Shown here: piece after piece, positions 37,176-47,310 of the stretch
Numbering within the stretch: the first letter of the stretch is position 1
Layout: every line of letters starts with the position of its first letter
Origin: Lanius collurio
Taxonomy: Eukaryota; Chordata; Aves; Passeriformes; Laniidae
Direction of reading: 5' to 3'
DNA length: 64,000 nt
NCBI GenBank assembly: GCA_020086605.1
Contig: JACBWW010000046.1
Location: forward strand, 2,595,934 to 2,659,933
Translations under genes and position numbers: made by a program
The notes under the pieces: generated by a model
Databases searched by the model: none
The model's input: only the letters and a program-made list of their open reading frames with translations
Told to the model about the DNA's origin: nothing

Positions 37176-40100
37176 TTCCCACTACCAAAACCTGGCCACA
37201 TAAACCCAATCCATGGCAATGCCCACCTCACACTGCTCCAACTCCTCACAGCAAAGGGGAATTCCCCCCCTCCCAGCTGTGGAGTTAAAGTGCTTTGGTC
37301 TGACAGTGGTTGCTGCTCCATCACAAAGTTATCTTAAAATTAAAGGATCATTCATACATTATTTTCACCTAATCAGTGGCTCTTCCAGTCCTTTAAGATT
37401 CAGAACATTCTTCCAAAAATGATCACCCGAAATCTACACAAACCATACATGTGAAACAGGTGTGAAGGTGCCGGGAGGATGGAAGGGATGTATCCAGAAC
37501 ATTCCCAGAGAAAAGGTCCCTTGCTGTTTTTCCAAAATGCAAGTAGCCATGTGCTGTTTATCTTAATGAATTAGAGGTATAATTATATTTTTTGTTTCAG
37601 GTTCTTCATCTGCTTTCAACCACCCTGGTTCATTTGTTTCAGTTATGATTTATTTTTTTGTGCTAACTCAGTGTTTGTCTGGAGAGATTCAGAGAACACA
37701 CTGAAGGTGGAGCCTTCCCCTTTCATCACAAAAGACTTCGAATAAGAGGAGTGCAGGACTCACATACACAGTACTGCAAGGGAACAGGAACCCAGCAAAA
37801 TCAGAATGCACTTTAATTCAACACTGTCGAAGTGCATCAAGTCCTTTGAAAGGCCAAAATCTGCTAAATTAAGTCAAAGATCTATCTGCACTTCAGAGAC
37901 CTTTATACTCACAACTGGCAGGAAGGAAAATGGTACTAAACCAAAAATATGCTTTCAGTTAGTACATTCATCACAGGAGATACATACATGTGCATGAGCT
38001 TTAGTTGTAACTCTAACTGCATTTATAAAATTCTTCCCCTAGCTACTTTTATATCCATGTATGTATAGCAGGCATAACTAAATCAGAACGTGCATTTTCT
38101 GAAGTTCTCATCTCACCTATGAATACTTCGCTCTTCAATAAAACAAAATTAAAACTTATGGATAAAAAAAATACAGAAAATGTTTTTACAGACAAAATAA
38201 TATCCATGAAACTCCTTTTTAAAATTGTAACAAATGAAGGGACAGCAACTGCAAATGATCTGACGAGAAGAAGTGGAGATACAGACTTCTGGAATATAAT
38301 AACCAGCATACACTTAAATGAAACACACATGCACGTTAAGTCCAGAAAACAATGCAGGACCAGAATGGGAAGGTGGTGACTAATGTGGCCTCCAGGGTTA
38401 ACAGAACTGGGCACAAAGCACAATCTAATGATAATGTGAGTTATTACAGAGACAAGATGGAGTATCCAATTCCCCAGCGTGTACGTGCATGTGTACACAT
38501 GTACGTCTGTAAATACATGCTTTACAAACCTATTACTGCTTTTCACCAGCCTCTCAAAAAGTATTGAGATTAATGAATAATTGGGTTTCCAAATCTCTCA
38601 TTGTTCCTCTTTGCTGCTGTGGCACAATACAGACATCATTACTTCTCCACCAGTGTAGTGATTCTGTTCGTCATGCCTGAAACAACTACAGCACAGAGAT
38701 TAAATACAATCTATATCCACATAAATCATTGAATAAATGAATCATGAAATTAATATGTAAATTGTGTGTTTAACCTCTATTTATACAGCACTGTCTGTCA
38801 CCATGTAGTAAATCTAAAACTAATTGCAAATTCACAACTCTGCAAAAAGAACACCATGGTAAAAGCTTGACATATTTATTAACTAAATGTTGAACTACAT
38901 TGAGTAAGTAATTAACAGTCATGCCAGAACAGGGAGAGGAAATTATATTTAAGCACAGATGTCACCTGTATGAAATGGCTAAAACTATTTTAGATTAGAT
39001 TTTGATATTAATCAAAGAATACTCCTATTTAATTTTTGACAGACAAATCTGTTTCCATTTATTCATGATTCCATTAAACACTCCGTTTTTAAACCTGAAT
39101 GTCATGTCCATTCTCAGCCTGGTATGTTCCTTTTAATATGTCTTTTAAAAGAAAACGTGAAGAAAACAGTAAGGTTAAATGGTTATAAAATCTTCCTACA
39201 GTCTAGACAAACACCCTCAAAGGACCAGAAAAATTATTTTATATTAGGTTAAATGCTGTTATTTATTTCTTTGATACATAAAGAACTGAACATAAGCATC
39301 AAGATATCATATCTAATTTCATTCCTAGGTATTTCCAGTGCTTTCTGATGAACAAAAGGCACCTTGGGTTGGATGATCATGGAAGGTCCCCAGCTGCATG
39401 CACCAACACAGAGACCCTTCCTAAGTGTGACTTAGTTCTAGAATTGCTATGTATTTAAGACATATAAGATGAAAACAGATGTTAGATGAAAGTGCCTGCA
39501 CAAATGTGTTTGTAGCTTCCCAACAGTCAGCCAGGTACTGACACAGAACAAAAGGGAAGGAAGACTTCTCCCTCAGGCAGCCAAGACTGATCCCATGGCA
39601 CAAGGAAAGTGATGCCCATCAGGAGTACCCACTGCTGCCAAACACAGACTTCACTGTGGAATTCCTAATATTAACCCTTTTTTCTCAAAATCTGCCGCTG
39701 CTGAGACTGAGCAAATACCATAAGAATCAACAGAAAATGGAAGAAATTTTATGTATGAAATCAGACTGGCCATATGTCACTTGCCTTCTTTGCTTTCTGC
39801 ACCTTCAACAGGTCAATACAGGTACCCTACATGTGCAATTCCCAAGCAGGATGTGAGCAAAAGGCAGGATCATAACTGTGGAAAAATGAATCCTTGCTGA
39901 ATATTAGACCAGCAAAGTGAAATCAATTATATAACAAATATGTACTTTAAAACACACCAACTGGCCCACTGGGCAAACCTCCTTTCTTAATAGGCGCAAT
40001 AAATTTGAAAAATATCCTGAGTAAATTCCAGTGGATTCAAATGCAAAATGCACACACGCTGCTAGGGCAGCAAGTGTCTGATTCCAGGAAAAAGGGCAAG

Positions 40101-40299
40101 ATCCTAAAATAGCCAAGACTGATGAGAAAACTCACCCAGAATTTTATGCACTTGTTTCCAGGCTTTTAGCAAAGATAAACTCGGATAAAGCAGATAAATT
40201 TTACTTCATATGGAATTCATAGACTTAAGCTGTCCCCTCATGGCAAATTCATCCTGCCCACAGCGTTCCTCACACTGTGCCTGATGAGGCTACACAAGC
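37176..40299. other. Non-coding sequence, no gene seen
   Basis: AT-rich unique DNA. A 165-codon minus-strand ORF (38049-38546) and an 86-codon plus-strand ORF (38119-38379) are mutually antisense and unrecognised. An acceptor-like site near 37670 opens into two frames, but no partner exon is evident. The alternating purine-pyrimidine palindrome at 38477-38506 is listed separately. Confidence 0.55.
38477..38506. other. 30-bp alternating purine-pyrimidine tract with near-perfect palindrome
   Basis: Every step from 38477 to 38506 is purine then pyrimidine (GCGTGTACGTGC...). Positions 38483-38506 form a 24-base palindrome with a single mismatched pair, centred between 38494 and 38495. Such tracts can adopt Z-DNA or cruciform structure under negative supercoiling. 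That behaviour is inferred. Confidence 0.75.
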
Positions 40300-40446
40300 A
40301 TTAGGATCCCCATCTCACAACCTGCACATCAGAGCCACAAAGAGATGAGGTGATTTGTCCAAGGTCACAACACGAATCATTTCCAGGGCCAGCAATGAGA
40401 CTTAAGTTCCTCAACTCCTGGTTCTGGCAACTAGACCATGATGCCT
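40300..40446 (+). mobile_element. MIR-type CORE-SINE relic
   Basis: The sequence follows the 3' half of the MIR consensus: TAGGATCCCCATCTCACAAC, then AGAGATGAGGTGATTTGTCC, then AAGGTCACAACACGAATC, then a block ending ACTAGACCATGATGCC, which is the usual MIR ending around a final ACCAT-like phrase. MIR elements are tRNA-derived SINEs mobilised by L2-like LINEs early in amniote history, so this is a very old insertion. The 5' tRNA-like part is not recognisable. Divergence is high, but the order of blocks is convincing. Confidence 0.75.
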
Positions 40447-42699
40447 TTAAGTGTATTACAGCAAAACTATTCCTTGTGTCATCAATCTCGGATCCAGAAG
40501 CACTCTAAATCACTCAAGGATTATGACATTTTTATGGGAGGACAACACTTCATTACAGAACTGAGAACTTGGGGGAAAGAACAAGAAAAACTCCCAAAGC
40601 TGCTCAGAAAATCTCAGCGGTTACACTGGAAAACAACTGTCTATATAAAGACAAAACACGAAAACTGCTTCTTACTATTCACTATTTCTTATCCATTTAT
40701 CCATCTAGTTTCTACATTTTTTAGCAGTTTCAGGCACACAGAGAAGAGAAATAACAGCCTGTGCCCCATGTGCTACAGCTAAAAGGAACAGTGGCCAGAG
40801 AACAGTGGTCAGCCCACAGCCTGCTCCGAAACAGTTTGAACAAACTATGAGAATGTTTCTGAATGATAAATAAATTGCTGCAATCAAGCACAACTTTCCC
40901 AAGTTTTAAAATAAATAAAATACTCATTTATTTTCACAGTAGATTCATGAAACAGAATATAGAATACAAAGAGCTGCAGGAACACAACACGGCCCAGTCA
41001 CCAAACTGCAAATCATTCTTACAGGGGGTTTTGACAGATTTTTTACTGAGAGAAAAGTTGCACAAATCATTACAACCTTCAGTAGAAAATGCAAAAGCCA
41101 CATACTTCAGTGTAGCTATTCCCTGAATACATGATTTAAACAACAAAAAACAGGGGAGAAAGGTTACTCTCTTCACGGGCTGTTCTTTGCCCATGAAGTG
41201 TTTCAACTCTATTGTCCAATAAATAAATACAGGAAATTACAGCAATAATAAATTGATATATTGTAATGAAGCTCTCCAAAAGCTATCTGGACATAGTGCT
41301 GGGCACCCTGCTTGAGCAGGAGTTTGGATAGGATGAACTCCAGACGTCCTTTCCCACATCACCCTTTCTGTGACTCTTTTTTCCACTCCCTATCATTCAA
41401 TTAATCTGCTGGGTGGATTTCACTAAACTTTTTAAGTTCACTCTCCCTAAATTGCAAGTAATTGCCTGGATCCCTTTAAAATGAGGCTTGTTACTTTGCT
41501 GAAGCACAGCCTCTCCATCCTGGGATGCTGCCTGATTTGAATGAAATTGGTTTTTTTGATTGCAACCTGAATGCTGCTTCCTCTCTTGTGCAGGTAGAAA
41601 GGAGAAGGGAAGATAAACAACAGAGTGCTAATACTGTAATGTCCATTAAGCTTAGCTTGTTCCCCTCTTCTAATGAAAAAAAGAGAAAGATTTTTCTCCC
41701 CTCCTGAAGAAACAACCTCACAAAGCAAAGGTCACTGTGGACTGTGAGGTTCAGTGTGGAAGCTGCAGACTGTGTATGTGCAACCCGTAACACAACCCCA
41801 CATCCCACTGGGCACCAGAGGGATTCAAATGATTACTCATGGCAGAGTTAGAGCATACAGATTATACAAACAAAAAGGCAAGGTACAACGTAAAGTATGT
41901 ATAACAACAAGTACAAGTAAGAAAACATCAAGGGAGGAACAAATGGGATGATTACGAGATTCCAGGGTCTTTGGTGAGACAAACAGTAATAGATGAAGAG
42001 AATGAAGCAGAAGAGATGGTACAGACAGTGCAGGGAGGGCAGAAAACCCTTTAAGTAGTGCAGAAAGAAGAAATTAGAATATGTATCTGCAAACATTTAG
42101 CAAGATAGATAAATGCAGTTAGGGTCAAGGTACAACCATTTTAGCAGAGCCTTCCTGGAGGAGCAGCCTGTCTGCTCCCAGCTGCACTGACAGCAAGCAC
42201 CAGCAGCAGAGCACAAAGAGCCACATCTAACTCCAGGAAACAGGAATTACCTAAGTAAGAGTTCAGCTTCTTGCAAAGACTCAAGTATTGATGCCTTCAG
42301 GACAGGCAAGGCCCTTCCTGGAGCAGCTTTACTGATCTGAGTTCCAAAAGGAACCAGAGCTTTCCCTCACTTGTCTACACCACTCCTTCTCAGTCTCTTT
42401 TACAGCCTCTTCTCATCAACTCCATTATTTTGTCTGGCCTAGTGTTTCAGATTTAGAAGTCATCTTAAGTGAATTACTGGACCTATAATTTACTAGTTTC
42501 CATCCCATTTCAATTACTCAAGTCCTTAAGCTACCAAATTGTCATCTTTATTCTTCTATATATTGACAGTATCTTCTCACATTTCTCATCAGCAAACTAT
42601 ATTGCCACATACCCATTCTGTGTCTGGATGATCATTAAAAGTATTTTAAAAGATCAGACACAGAAAATATTCTTGCAAACTCAATCAAGTAACCTTTCT
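40447..42699. other. Non-coding sequence apart from one CR1 tail
   Basis: Contains the CR1-like 3' fragment at 41264-41380 (listed separately). Otherwise AT-rich unique DNA with overlapping ORFs of up to 114 codons on both strands and no domains. CAG/GTAGAA at 41591-41596 follows a pyrimidine run but has no attached exon. Confidence 0.55.
41264..41380 (+). mobile_element. CR1 LINE 3' terminal fragment
   Basis: The wording CCCTGCTTGAGCAGGAGTTT, then GATGAACTCCAGACGTCC, then CACCCTTTCTGTGACTCT follows the 3' UTR end of avian CR1 copies in order and orientation. No coding part remains. The 5' limit is uncertain by some tens of bases. Confidence 0.65.
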
Positions 42700-43010
42700 T
42701 AAGCCTGATAATTTCAAATTACATTGAACATGCTTAAGTTGCTATCCCCATTTTTGCCAACCAGTCCAGGGAATTCCTTTACTACATGCTCTACAGAAGT
42801 CCAGACAGCAGTGGCAGCCTTTCCTATGTCTAGAAAAATCAGTAATCTTAGCAAACACAGCTATTGAGTCATCTTTACACAATCTACCCATGGAAAATCA
42901 AAGGACATTGTGTCTAACTATCCCCTTTTCTGGCTGGATTGAATTACATTTAGTAACCAAGTGTGTTTCGAGTTCCCCTCTGAGAATTAAGTAAATTATT
43001 ACCTCTAAAT
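42700..43010 (-). repeat. Ancient CR1/L3-like LINE relic
   Basis: The plus strand includes CAGAAGTCCAGACAGCAGTG, then AAAATCAGTAATCTTAGCAA, then a CCCATGGAAAATC phrase, resembling the antisense of an old amniote CR1/L3-type LINE. No frame is intact. The family is named from memory of its typical wording and may be off. The boundaries are estimates, and the relic could extend on either side. Confidence 0.35.
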
Positions 43011-43641
43011 TTTCCATGTTTCCTACTATGAAATCTATACTGATAAGCTACCTAAACTTAGTAAAAGCTCATATAAATTTGCCAAGATAAACTAACTCAT
43101 GTTCATATATCTGTCCTTACTGGGGCATAAGAAGGATCCACATTATTTGCTTACCAGGGCAACCAAACCCAGCAGCAGCTCACCAGGTCTGCTTCCACCT
43201 CAGGAAAACACAACCACAGGCAGCATTTTCAAGACTCCCAAAGCATTCTGAACAAGGGCAGAAGAATTAAAGTAAACCTTGAAGCAGAGCTCCCTCACAC
43301 CAGACACAAGATGAAACTAAGCTATGCACAGGATGCAGAAATGGCAGCAAGGGCAGGAGGAGGAAGGAGGACCCCACCTGCATCCCCAGGCAGTGCCTGT
43401 GTGCCAGGGGCTGATCCTTCAAGTTCTCAGACACCCAAGCAGACAAGCCAGTCCCAGGCAGGCTCAGACACCCAAGCAGACAAGCCAGTCCCAGGCATGC
43501 ACATGCCCCACTATCATTTTTTACTGCACTTCAGGCCTCTTTGGAAACTGCTGATCCTGAGCTTCCCTTCTAGGGCAGGAGGGCCTGGCTCACCACACCT
43601 TCCTCGCTCTGTACCACAATCCAAAGGCAATGAACAGCAGT
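43011..43641. other. Non-coding sequence with a 37-bp tandem duplication
   Basis: No gene is supported. On the minus strand a good acceptor (CTGCCCTTGTTCAG) and donor (CTG/GTAAGC) would define a 93-nt exon at 43155-43247, but all three frames contain stops, so it could only be non-coding. ORFs near 43311-43700 run through the local duplication. Confidence 0.55.
43426..43498 (+). repeat. Two-copy tandem duplication, 37-bp unit
   Basis: The unit beginning CTCAGACACCCAAGCAGACA occurs at 43426 and again at 43463, essentially identical for 35 bases. The near-identity suggests a recent duplication that may vary in copy number between individuals. Confidence 0.9.
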
Positions 43642-43800
43642 TACAGAACCAATTAGGCTGGAAAAGACCTCTGAGATCATCAGGTCTGACCTGTGAGTGA
43701 TCCCCCACCCTGTCACCCAGCCCAGAGCACTCAGTGCCACATCCAGTCTTTCCTTGGACACCTCCAGGGATGGGGACTCCATGAGCTGTCACCACCTTGG
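43642..43800 (-). mobile_element. CR1 LINE 3' fragment
   Basis: The plus strand shows the reverse complement of a CR1 3' end: GGCTGGAAAAGACCTCTGAG, then ATCATCAGGTCTGACCTG, then CACTCAGTGCCACATCCAG, then CACCTCCAGGGATGGGGACT. Read on the minus strand, this includes ESPSLEVSKERLDVALSAL, the last residues of CR1 ORF2. The rest of the element is missing. It is non-functional. Confidence 0.88.
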
Positions 43801-46800
43801 ACCTCACTTCCCACACAGAAATTTAGAGCAGCCCATCATTCCAGCATCCAGATTAAAGGCACCAAAGAGGGGAGGGAGGAGAGGCCATAAAGCAGCTTCT
43901 TTCTGCCCTGCATAGGGACAAGACTGCCACAGCACTGTTTTTCAAATCACTAATGGGTCTGATATTGTTTCCACAAGAGATTTACGTTAAAAAGATAACT
44001 TTCCTCACTTTCGCTTTTCATTTCTGTCCCTTCCTCTACCCGACATTTCATTCTGGGAGGGAGAAGGAGCTGCTCATTTCCACGGCAGCCCAGAACAATC
44101 TCAGATTTATAACGTGTGAGGAGCCCATCACGGTGATAGAGCAATCTTTCCAGCAGACATCTCTCCATTACTGGAGCTGATGCCTCCCTGCCCTGGTGCC
44201 ACTGCTGGACGGATCTGTCAGCCCCAAAAGGGGGGCTCCTGGCCCCCAGCCCCCTCACCCATTTGTCATCTTTATCTCAGCCAGCTCTGCAGCTCCTCTT
44301 CAACTCTTCACGTGCAGCTTCACTGCTTTTATTTTTTTTCAAACAAAACGTTTGAATGAAACGGCACATTTCCAACTCTGCATCTTATGTGACTTTATTT
44401 TCTGTCTTATTTTATGATGAAGTTATTTTAGTTTTTATGAAAGGAAATAATGGGTAAAGATGAAGGCTTCATTCCACTGTGCTGACAACATACTGGTGGA
44501 GAAATGGTGCAGTTAATAATGTAAACTTGATGTATGTAAGCACAGCTGGTTTGGGAACATCTTTTCAGTAGCACTAATTTATACTTTGCCTTTATTTTGT
44601 GTTTTGGTTTATGATTTTGATTAGCCACTAGAATGAGCTCTCTTAATTGCTTTCTGCTAAACTGCTTAAAAGCAAAAAAAAACCCCACCCCCAGAAATTG
44701 AAACCATGCAACCTGTTCTACTTTATTAGACTTTTACTATGTTGTTACATTCAAAAATCAAACCCCAGTATTAAAAGTTGTCAGATACCTTCAGGGCTCT
44801 GAAGGATCAGGGAGAAGGGAGGGAAAATCCTGAACCCTCAGCAGCATTTGCTCATTAGCAATTTTAAATCCTGTATCACACAAACTTCTTCCAGTGATCT
44901 ACTTTAGTTTTTGCATCTTAATTCAAGTTTGATGTACAAAATACATAATATTACCAGTATTAAATGGCTACTCCTTTCATTTCCTGTCTCCCAGCACTCC
45001 CTAAATTCATTATGTATTTACTTATCAAAAAAGGCAAACACAGTACAGGGAGGAAAAAAAAATAGCAGAAGAGAGTGGGAGGTGCCTTAGAAGAGTCCTG
45101 CATTAATACCCAGCCTCTTTGCATTCCTGGACACTTTATACATTTCACATTTATTTCTTCTGACAAAATCACTTTAAAACTGTTTTCCATGTCTACTTTT
45201 ATTTTAAATTTAAATCTCAAACTGCTGTGAGAGGCTTTCAGAAATTTTTGTATTGTATCAAAAACACAGGAATTAAAAAAGGACACATGCAAGCTGCTCT
45301 TGTTAAATTAATTAATAAAACTTCTGAAAGAAGTACTGAATATTGAGGTTATCAAAACTGAAACAGTCATTGCAGAATTAGAAACATAATTAAGCTAAAA
45401 CAAAGGTTTCCACCTGCAAACCAAGATTTTCTTTTTCATTAAAATAAACCTGCAACACTGAAGACAGACTTGTTACCTTTTGAAAGATCTCTTTGCAGCA
45501 CTTTTCACCCTAGAGGTGCCCAGCTGGATACCCCAAAATCATGATCAACTGTTCCTTCCCTTAACAAAAAGGATTCACGGCAACATGTCACACTTCCAAG
45601 GCAATTTTCCACAGACAAAACACCACAAATACTTCCTAAAACAAGATCTGGAAATATCTCTACACCTACATAACTCAAACTTCACAACGGCTGAGAAAAG
45701 GCCAGAGCACTTCACGGGAAGCACTCAGCAAGTGGAAAATTCACAGCACCATCACTGCAAACTCCCATTGTCTGGGCAGAACAGAATTTGTGAATCTGCC
45801 CTTTGTTGAAATTCAGTGGAAAAACTCTTCCAGCCTCAGCACAGAGAAGGAAGTGAATCACCTGATTTAAAGGTAGGCTGCTCTTTATATTATCTCTGAA
45901 GTAAACTGACAGTTGTCAGGCTTTTACAGCGACACTGCCACGATCAATGCTGCAGTCTCAGGTTTTAATGCTTCATCTACCTTTAAAATCAAATGTAATA
46001 ACCCAGAAAGATCAATATTATCAGTTTCTTATTCCATGTTAAATTACTGCTTATTTGCTGTATTTTTACAGAATTCATCAGTAGCATTAACCACAGCCCA
46101 AAACTGTTAATGCCAAACAGCACATCCCTTACTTTGGAACTATCAGACTCCTGCAAAATGTGCAGATTGATGCTAAAAACACATCAGAAAATTACTTTGG
46201 CAAAACTGTTCTGCAAAATCCCACACCACAACAGCTGAAAAGGCCAAAAGGCTCAGGGCAATGAGAACAGAGACCAGTCTCTCACCTCAAAGCTGCTGGT
46301 TATGAGCAGACGACAGCTGTACCAGAGACACGGGGAGCAGCTTCAGGGAAGCAGACACAGCAGCATCCCACGCTGCTTCTGAACAAAGACCAATTGTCCA
46401 AGGACCCAAAGTATATGGGGAAAAAGTAGAAAGAGGTGGAGACCCTAATCACTGCACTGTTTGCCTTTTCTCCCCAAGCATTTTACTTATTCAAAATCAA
46501 AGTGCCAGTTGTAGGGTGCCTCACCACAGCCTGGTACCACTGACTGGGGTGTGCAGCAATGCCAGGGCTTGCTAAGTCTGCAGAAAGTTTTATCCACTTT
46601 AATTTCTTTTTTTAAAAGCACTCAAGTATGAAATGGCTCCCGTCTTCCACCACGAGCTGCTCAGAACATCAGCCACAGCAATGAAAACTGGAAGACAACA
46701 ATCTGGCTCAATGAGTCAAACATCCCTCACGTAGGAGAAGTCAGGCTGGAAACCCAAGAAACAACTCATGAGCTACTCTTCTGACTTTCAGTACCCCTCA

Positions 46801-47049
46801 GTGTTTGTCCCAGCTTCCCAAAGCTATAGTTTAGCCTCTTAAACAAACCCCACTACCTCCTTCTTCCCATAGCCAACTCTTAAGAGTACTTCTCACATGT
46901 GCTGTGGGAAAAGGACCTTTTTATAAGGAAGAAGTTAAATCTTTCTTAGAGGTAGTGAAAAATAAGACATTTTAATATAACAATCTATTTCGCAGCCAAC
47001 TCAACTAACTTCTGCAAGAAAAACATTTAGTCAGTATTAAAAAGCAGAA
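43801..47049. other. Non-coding sequence, no gene seen
   Basis: Largely unique AT-rich DNA. The stretch at about 44390-44660 is smooth, T-rich and non-repetitive and might be conserved. A 109-codon ORF at 45480-45809 shows no domain. No recognised transposon. Confidence 0.55.
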
Positions 47050-47310
47050 AGCACCTTACATTTTGATTAATTTGATACTCCTGTATTATGCATAAAGCCA
47101 CTCACTCATTTTGCCCTGCAAACTATTCTTATCCAAGAACAGATACGATCAGCGTGAAGCAGAGAAAAATTTTATTAAAGTAAACACAATCCCAGTGGAA
47201 CGTGCTCGTTATGGAAATACACCGGCAGCCGCTAAAAAATGGGCCATTTCATATGGATGTAATCAATATTTTCACGGACATCTATCTACTGCTCTTTCAA
47301 AGTTTTAAAT
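47050..47310. promoter_or_regulatory. CpG-retaining candidate conserved element
   Basis: Seven CpGs (in TACGATC, AGCGTGA, AACGTGC, CTCGTTA, ACCGGCA, GCCGCTA and CACGGAC) survive within about 140 bases of otherwise AT-rich, non-repetitive sequence. TTGATTAATTTGA and ATGTAATCAATA supply homeodomain-like cores. A 65-codon plus-strand ORF covers it but is not recognised. CpG survival in such a setting is usually a sign of constraint or low methylation, so an enhancer is a reasonable guess. It has not been tested. Confidence 0.3.

Noticed and set aside
36718..37288. ORFs of 111 to 176 codons on both strands
   Set aside because: They lie within the GC-rich ERV-associated repeat, overlap in sense and antisense, and show no domain.
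37670..37830. Plus-strand acceptor (CTAACTCAG) opening into two frames that end in stops
   Set aside because: It would have to be a terminal coding exon, but there is no upstream exon, no recognised peptide and no clear polyadenylation context.
38049..38546. 165-codon minus ORF and 86-codon plus ORF in antisense
   Set aside because: No recognised family, no splice or promoter support, and AT-driven hydrophobic composition on the minus strand. Probably chance.
43155..43247. Minus-strand 93-nt interval with good acceptor and donor
   Set aside because: Stops occur in all three frames, so it cannot be an internal coding exon. A non-coding exon cannot be excluded.
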